From assembly GCA_050954865.1 (NCBI GenBank), contig JBPBQN010000269.1, positions 1 through 10,189 on the forward strand: 10,189 nucleotides of DNA, read 5' to 3'. The translations under genes and the position numbers were made by a program. Positions 6,745-10,189 of the stretch are shown here, one piece after another. Source of the stretch: Mucilaginibacter_A sp050954865 (lineage in GTDB: Bacteria; Bacteroidota; Bacteroidia; Sphingobacteriales; Sphingobacteriaceae). A model generated the notes under the pieces. It did not search any database, had not been told where the DNA came from, and saw only the letters and a list, made by a program, of their open reading frames with translations. The number at the start of each line of letters is the position of its first letter. Position 1 is the stretch's first letter.

Positions 6745-7032
6745 ATGAAAGTTAATTTATTTAAAGAAGTAGCTATTACATTTTTTATAAATGTTGGCTT
6801 ATTTACAATTTTTTTTGTATTATTTTATATTACTAGTTTTTTGTTAGGTTATGGCTCAAATGATAACTATAAGATAGCCACAAACATATTATACATAATT
6901 TTTGGAATTGCGAGTATTGTTTTCAGTCTTATAATAATACATTTAGGAAGAAAAATGGACATGAAGATTGCCTTCTTGTCAGTTATACAAGTTATTTTCT
7001 CGTTTGGACTTTTTTATTGGATTATTGGTTAA
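6745..7032 (+). CDS. Small three-helix membrane protein of unknown function
   Basis: I do not recognise this family. The 95 residues are almost wholly hydrophobic, with three likely transmembrane helices at about 9-36, 47-68 and 73-95. Short polar loops hold G-S-N-D-N-Y-K and a basic R-K-M-D-M-K turn; by the positive-inside rule that second loop should face the cytoplasm. There are no Cys or His residues arranged as metal or redox sites. The ATG follows the mazG stop by 38 bases with no terminator, and the next gene starts 22 bases after its stop, so all three may share a transcript. It is clearly more A+T-rich than mazG and the hydrolase. That the frame is coding rests on its consistent membrane topology and tight packing between genes. 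Confidence 0.68.
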   Translation: MKVNLFKEVAITFFINVGLFTIFFVLFYITSFLLGYGSNDNYKIATNILYIIFGIASIVFSLIIIHLGRKMDMKIAFLSVIQVIFSFGLFYWIIG

Positions 7033-7054
7033 TTATATTTAACTCCAAATCTTC

Positions 7055-8290
7055 ATGCTTAAAAAACGACTTTTCCTTACTGTTTTTATCGGCCTAAATC
7101 TTAATGCTTTTGCACAGCATAAAAATTCCAAAAGCAAAGCAGATTATTTTCCGCCAGCCGGAACCTGGGCACATCAAACGCCGCAGCAATTGGGACTGAA
7201 TGCTGATAGTTTACGCTCTGCTATTGATTTCGCCATTCAAAATGAAGCAAAAGAACCACGCAACATGGAAATTTCCCAGGCTTTATCTTTTGGAAAAGAA
7301 CCTTTTGGCGAAGGCATTGGTCCGTTTGCAGAGCGCGGTGATCCAACAGGAATAATTATTTACAAAGGATACATTGTGGCAGAATGGGGCGATCCTTATC
7401 GTGTTGATATGACGCATAGTGTTACCAAAAGTTTCTTATCAACTGTTATCGGTTTGGCGGTAGAAAAAGGTTTGATCAAAAGTGTGCAGGATTCAGTTTA
7501 TAAATATGTTCCACCGATAGAAGTTTATAATCCAACGCAAATTAATCGCTCGGCTGAAGATTTGGGCAAGCCGCAAATGTTGTATCCTTTTGCTTCTCCG
7601 CACAACAAAAAACTAACCTGGGACGTGATGCTGCGCCAAACCAGCGACTGGGAAGGTACGCTTTGGGGGAAACCGGACTGGGCTGACCGTCCGCAAGGAA
7701 ACGCCAGCGAATGGATCAACCGGAAAAGAAACGAGCCCGGAACGGTTTGGAAATACAACGATACACGCGTAAATGCGCTCGCCCTTGCAGCAACCAATGT
7801 TTGGCGACAACCGCTGCCAAAAGTGCTGAAAGAATATTTGATGGACCCGATTGGCGCTTCCAATACCTGGCGCTGGTATGGCTACCGCAATTCTTGGATT
7901 GTGCTGGACGGGCAAGCGGTACAATCCGTTAGCGGCGGCGGACATTTTGGCGGCGGCATGTTTATCAACGCTTATGATATGGCTCGTTTTGGTTTGCTCA
8001 CGCTAAACCGCGGCAACTGGAACGGCAAACAATTAATTGCCGAAAGCTGGGTGAAACAAGCGTTAACACCAACTACAGCAAACACTGGTTACGGCTACAT
8101 GAACTGGTTTTTAAATACCAATCAGAAAATGCTGCCTCATGCGCCTGCAACTGCTTTTATTCATCTGGGTAATGGCAATAATATGATTTATGTTGATCCG
8201 GAACACGACCTAGTTATGGTTGTTCGCTGGATCCAAACCAAAGGAATGGACGGTACGGTTGCAAAAGTGCTTGCTGCTTTTAGCAGGTAA
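7055..8290 (+). CDS. Secreted serine hydrolase, beta-lactamase/PBP4-like fold (SxxK)
   Basis: The 411 residues begin with a signal peptide: basic K3-K-R, a hydrophobic core and A18-F-A20 before Q21. The enzyme belongs to the class C beta-lactamase-like family (Pfam Beta-lactamase type), which includes esterases, D-aminopeptidases and PBP-like proteins. The nucleophile motif is S122-V-T-K125 in the context H-S-V-T-K-S-F. The second motif is Y234-N-D236, where class C enzymes have Y-x-N. The third strand motif is less clear; H-L-G-N-G near the C-terminus is the best candidate for the KTG equivalent. Family members of this type usually act as periplasmic esterases or amidases rather than antibiotic resistance enzymes, and nothing here indicates lactam specificity. 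TATATTTA at 7034-7041 is a near match to a -7 box, so it may have its own promoter. Confidence 0.9.
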   Translation: MLKKRLFLTVFIGLNLNAFAQHKNSKSKADYFPPAGTWAHQTPQQLGLNADSLRSAIDFAIQNEAKEPRNMEISQALSFGKEPFGEGIGPFAERGDPTGIIIYKGYIVAEWGDPYRVDMTHSVTKSFLSTVIGLAVEKGLIKSVQDSVYKYVPPIEVYNPTQINRSAEDLGKPQMLYPFASPHNKKLTWDVMLRQTSDWEGTLWGKPDWADRPQGNASEWINRKRNEPGTVWKYNDTRVNALALAATNVWRQPLPKVLKEYLMDPIGASNTWRWYGYRNSWIVLDGQAVQSVSGGGHFGGGMFINAYDMARFGLLTLNRGNWNGKQLIAESWVKQALTPTTANTGYGYMNWFLNTNQKMLPHAPATAFIHLGNGNNMIYVDPEHDLVMVVRWIQTKGMDGTVAKVLAAFSR

Positions 8291-8322
8291 AATAGCAACA
8301 GCAAGACATTTTATTTTTATAT

Positions 8323-8330
8323 TATCTTTA
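8323..8330 (+). promoter_or_regulatory. Candidate -7 box of the mntA/hepT pair
   Basis: TATCTTTA matches TAnnTTTG except for the last base and ends 4 bases before the mntA ATG at 8335. I see no clear -33 element. The spacing implies a leaderless or nearly leaderless transcript. Confidence 0.4.
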
Positions 8331-8334
8331 GCTT

Positions 8335-8670
8335 ATGAACCTGAAAGAGTCTATACAAATAAAGTTGGTAGAATTTTTAGCACTATGCAAGTCTCATGAT
8401 GTAAAAATCTTATACGCGTTTGGGTCATCAGTCAATCATAATTTTGACGAAAAATACAGCGATATAGATTTACTCATTGAAATTGATTCTGAAGATCCCA
8501 TTCAACGCGGAGAAAACCTAATGAACATCTGGGATAAATTCGAAGAATTTTTCCAGAGAAAAGTTGATCTGTTAACTACTGCATCCATTAAAAATCCAAT
8601 CCTCAGAGAAAATATTGATTCCACGAAAATTTTGATTTATGATGGAAAAAAGCAAAAAATATCTTTCTGA
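8335..8670 (+). CDS. mntA: MntA-type minimal nucleotidyltransferase antitoxin
   Basis: The 111-residue protein is a minimal nucleotidyltransferase (MNT). It has F29-G30-S31-S32, D43-I-D45 as the metal-binding pair, and D78 in K-V-D-L-L as the probable third Asp, so the active site looks intact. In characterised MNT/HEPN modules the MNT protein neutralises the HEPN RNase by adding AMP to a Tyr in the R-x4-H-x-Y motif. The partner gene follows in the expected order, overlapping by 29 bases, but is broken. The pair is more A+T-rich than the flanking hydrolase genes (19 of 60 bases are G or C at 8341-8400), consistent with acquisition as a mobile accessory module. The start is the only ATG that leaves the family's N-terminal helix complete. 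Family assignment is firm; activity is inferred. Confidence 0.9.
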   Translation: MNLKESIQIKLVEFLALCKSHDVKILYAFGSSVNHNFDEKYSDIDLLIEIDSEDPIQRGENLMNIWDKFEEFFQRKVDLLTTASIKNPILRENIDSTKILIYDGKKQKISF

Positions 8671-8983
8671 TATAATAATGGCTATTACCTTAATTGAAGC
8701 GTTTACTGCTGGGGTGGATGATTTTAACACTTAAAGTACCGACCGCAAAACTCAATGTGCGGTAGAAAGACAGTTAGGAATTATCGGAGAAGCTTTAACG
8801 CAACTACGAAAAGTTGAACCAAATATCATGATTGAGAATGATAAGCAAATTATAGGATTTAAAAACCGGTTAATTCATTCTTATGATAGCATAGATAATT
8901 CAATAGTTTGGGCAATTATTCAGCGTCACTTAAAATTTTTGAAACAAGATGTTCTATTTTTGATCAATAACTTTTCCTCGTGA
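8642..8983 (+). pseudogene. hepT: HepT-like HEPN RNase toxin, broken by an in-frame stop
   Basis: Frame +2 from the ATG at 8642 encodes a DUF86/HepT protein of 114 codons, but codon 31 is TAA (8732-8734). Before it lies the first helix (M-E-K-S-K-K-Y-L-S-D-I); after it the frame continues as D-R-K-T-Q-C-A-V-E-R-Q-L-G-I-I-G-E-A, a typical HepT segment, to a TGA at 8981-8983. No indel is needed to join the halves, so this is a simple nonsense change. The catalytic motif, usually R-N-x-x-x-H-x-Y, here reads K-N-R-L-I-H-S-Y (8861-8884): the first Arg is Lys, which should impair RNase activity on its own. The Tyr that MntA would modify remains. The only ATG after the stop, at 8827-8829, could at best give a short C-terminal fragment. 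A sequencing error could explain the stop, but hardly the second change as well. Confidence 0.85.
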
Positions 8984-9031
8984 ATTGTTGAAATATCTTC
9001 GCACAAAATTTAATTAGCAACCTACTTCAAA

Positions 9032-9039
9032 TACTTTTG
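9032..9039 (+). promoter_or_regulatory. -7 box of the nitrilase-family gene
   Basis: TACTTTTG fits TAnnTTTG exactly and ends 4 bases before the ATG at 9044. The -33 element is not clear (TTTA near 9009 is the nearest candidate). The spacing places the transcription start at about the ATG. Confidence 0.5.
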
Positions 9040-9043
9040 TATA

Positions 9044-9835
9044 ATGAAAATTGCCATTGCTTCTCCCCCAATTCCAAAATCTTTAAAAGATGGTTTGTTC
9101 TGGCTCGAAAAATTGGCCGTAGTAGCGGCAACAGCTCAAGCCGAAATCATCTGCTTCCCCGAATCGTATTTTCCGGGTTATCCTGGCATGAATTATCCGC
9201 CCGAAGACCGCGAAAAAACAGTGCTAAAAGAAGCATTGCAGCAGGCGTGCCAAATTGCTTCAGTACAAAAGATTGCTATAGTTTTGCCGATGGACTGGTT
9301 TGAGAATGACCAAATTTTTAACGTTGCGCAGGTAATTTCTGCGGAAGGAAAAGTGCTGGGTTATCAAACCAAAAATCAGCTGGATCCATCGGAAGATGAT
9401 ATCTGGACGGCTGGCACTACGCGGCAATTATTCGAAATTAACGGTTTGAAATTTGGCATCACCATTTGTCATGAAGGTTTTCGTTATCCGGAATCTGTTC
9501 GCTGGGCAGCGCAAAATGGTGCGCATATTGTTTTTCATCCGCATTTTTCTGGCGGAGATAAAGCCGGAATTGAGTTGACGGATTTTCTTCACTCCAAAAA
9601 TCCTTACTACGAAAAAGCGATGATGATGCGCGCGCTGGAAAACACCATTTATTTTGCCAGCAGCAATTACGCCTCAAAATACACCGAATCTGCCAGTGCC
9701 GTTTTTGCGCCCGACGGAAAATGTGTGGTAAACGAAGCATACGGCCGAACGGGAATTATTATGGCTGAGATAGATTTGAATCTGGCAACTGGATTGTTGG
9801 CAAAACGTTTTAAGAACGAACTTTATATTGATTAA
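9044..9835 (+). CDS. Carbon-nitrogen hydrolase (nitrilase superfamily amidohydrolase)
   Basis: The 263 residues form one nitrilase-superfamily domain, whose members cleave non-peptide C-N bonds in amides, carbamoyl compounds or nitriles through a Glu-Lys-Cys triad. All three residues are visible: E40 in F-P-E-S-Y-F-P-G-Y-P-G, K110 in Q-T-K-N-Q-L, and C142 in G-I-T-I-C-H-E-G-F-R-Y-P. After the Cys comes G-A-H-I-V-F-H-P-H, where many relatives have N-P; the His residues there may matter for specificity. The Y-F-P-G-Y-P-G stretch resembles aliphatic amidase and carbamoylase branches more than the Nit or NAD synthetase branches, but I cannot name the substrate. There is no signal peptide, so it is cytoplasmic. 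The ATG at 9044 starts directly at the first beta strand (M-K-I-A-I-A), which supports the start. No terminator follows before the his promoter. Confidence 0.9.
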   Translation: MKIAIASPPIPKSLKDGLFWLEKLAVVAATAQAEIICFPESYFPGYPGMNYPPEDREKTVLKEALQQACQIASVQKIAIVLPMDWFENDQIFNVAQVISAEGKVLGYQTKNQLDPSEDDIWTAGTTRQLFEINGLKFGITICHEGFRYPESVRWAAQNGAHIVFHPHFSGGDKAGIELTDFLHSKNPYYEKAMMMRALENTIYFASSNYASKYTESASAVFAPDGKCVVNEAYGRTGIIMAEIDLNLATGLLAKRFKNELYID

Positions 9836-9886
9836 AACGAAGCAAGATATTACGCTAATAAAATAATAACCTTTTAACAAAATTTA

Positions 9887-9894
9887 TATATTTG
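9887..9894 (+). promoter_or_regulatory. -7 box of the his operon promoter
   Basis: TATATTTG fits TAnnTTTG exactly, 31 bases before the leader peptide ATG. A -33 TTTG at the expected distance is not evident. The predicted transcript starts near base 9899. Confidence 0.6.
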
Positions 9895-9901
9895 CCTCAC
9901 C

Positions 9902-10032
9902 GCTGGCAACAACCGGCAAAACAACATGAAAAAATATTTCACACACCTGCATCATCACCATCATTCAGCCTAAGTTTGAACTGATTTTGCACGAAATATT
10001 ATTTCTTTATTTGTTATCCAATCCACAATCCA
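9902..10032 (+). promoter_or_regulatory. his operon leader region (attenuator-type)
   Basis: The untranslated leader before hisG holds a 5' hairpin (GCTGG 9902-9906 with CCGGC 9913-9917, loop CAACAA), the His-rich leader peptide, and about 59 bases to the hisG start. AATATTTC (9933-9940, in the leader peptide codons) can pair with GAAATATT (9993-10000). The latter overlaps a small local hairpin, GAAAT-ATT-ATTTC (9993-10005), followed by a T-rich tract. These alternatives could make hisG expression depend on ribosome position, but the stems are short and I see no strong G+C-rich terminator. Confidence 0.6.
9926..9973 (+). CDS. hisL: Histidine operon leader peptide
   Basis: A 15-codon frame encodes MKKYFTHLHHHHHSA and a TAA. 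Six of 15 residues are His, five of them consecutive (codons 9-13, both CAT and CAC used). It sits between a consensus -7 box and the start of hisG on the same strand. This arrangement is the hallmark of histidine attenuation: lack of charged tRNA-His stalls the ribosome on the His run and alters folding of the downstream leader RNA. The peptide itself is not expected to have a function. Its sequence is unrelated to the enterobacterial HisL outside the His run. Position, composition and the downstream gene together make the call strong, although the terminator half is not evident. Confidence 0.85.
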   Translation: MKKYFTHLHHHHHSA

Positions 10033-10189
10033 TTGAAACCACTTAAAATAGCGATCCAGAAATCTGGCCGCCTCAACGAAAAGTCTGTCGAATTATTAAA
10101 AAACTGCGGCTTATCTTTCGAAAATTATAAAAGTTCTCTCATCTCTCCCGTCTCCAATTTTCCGCTGGAAATTCTGTTTTTGCGCGATG
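10033..10189 (+). CDS. hisG: ATP phosphoribosyltransferase HisG, N-terminal part (3' end outside window)
   Basis: HisG catalyses the first step of histidine synthesis, joining ATP and PRPP to form N1-(5-phosphoribosyl)-ATP, and is feedback-inhibited by histidine. The first 52 codons read I-A-I-Q-K-S-G-R-L-N-E-K-S, a typical HisG N-terminus, followed by L-L-K-N-C-G-L and L-E-I-L-F-L-R-D. The start is a TTG at 10033: no ATG or GTG occurs in frame between the leader peptide and the conserved strand, and the family starts about four residues before I-A-I-Q. A TTG start may lower translation and fits a gene under leader control. The gene runs off the window, so I cannot tell the long regulatory form from the short HisZ-dependent one. 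By its position it should head a his operon. Confidence 0.93.
   Translation, partial: MKPLKIAIQKSGRLNEKSVELLKNCGLSFENYKSSLISPVSNFPLEILFLRD

Noticed and set aside
7525..7945. Long reverse-strand and alternative-frame open frames within the serine hydrolase gene
   Set aside because: They overlap a firmly assigned gene, differ in no signal of their own, and have the uneven composition expected of shadow frames.
7055..8290. Beta-lactamase resistance gene
   Set aside because: The SxxK fold is shared by esterases, aminopeptidases and PBP-like proteins; the KTG-equivalent is unclear and nothing supports lactam specificity.
9459..9880. Reverse-strand open frames across the nitrilase-family gene and its 3' flank
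   Set aside because: They are antisense to a gene with a complete catalytic triad, and show no promoter or domain.

Overview
The window looks like a chromosomal segment of a Bacteroidota bacterium, most likely from the Sphingobacteriales (Pedobacter/Mucilaginibacter type). I infer this from the A+T-rich intergenic DNA, several TAnnTTTG -7 boxes, the near absence of Shine-Dalgarno sequences, and the gene set (paired M13 peptidases, stand-alone MnmD, long MazG, a SxxK serine hydrolase, HisG reading IAIQKSGRLNEKS). The genus is not proven. All genes I can support lie on the + strand; there are no rRNA or tRNA genes, CRISPR arrays or insertion sequences.

Layout. Bases 1-2912 hold the 3' end of one M13 metallopeptidase gene and a complete second copy. 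The shared 3' 600 bases align without gaps, and each copy is followed by an intrinsic terminator. Bases about 2980-4345 form a strikingly A+T-rich insert with two overlapping genes: a minimal GT51 peptidoglycan glycosyltransferase domain without membrane anchor, and a GS...DxD nucleotidyltransferase-fold protein. This is the best candidate for an undescribed system. Bases 4349-8290 return to host-like composition: mnmD (tRNA modification), a nitroreductase, mazG (house-cleaning NTP pyrophosphohydrolase), a small membrane protein and a secreted serine hydrolase. Bases 8335-8983 carry an MNT/HEPN toxin-antitoxin pair in which mntA is intact but the hepT RNase gene has an in-frame stop and an Arg-to-Lys change in its catalytic motif. 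Bases 9044-9835 encode a nitrilase-superfamily amidohydrolase. The window ends with a consensus promoter, a 15-residue leader peptide with six His codons, and the first 52 codons of hisG: a histidine attenuation-type leader in front of a his operon.

How it fits together. The housekeeping genes are metabolically unrelated and several have their own promoter-like boxes, so this is not one pathway. The two A+T-rich pairs (GT51/NTase and mntA/hepT) look like acquired accessory cassettes placed between host genes. Some -7 boxes end only 4 bases before an ATG, which suggests leaderless transcripts. A 19-bp motif recurs in three consecutive intergenic gaps between mnmD and the small membrane gene.
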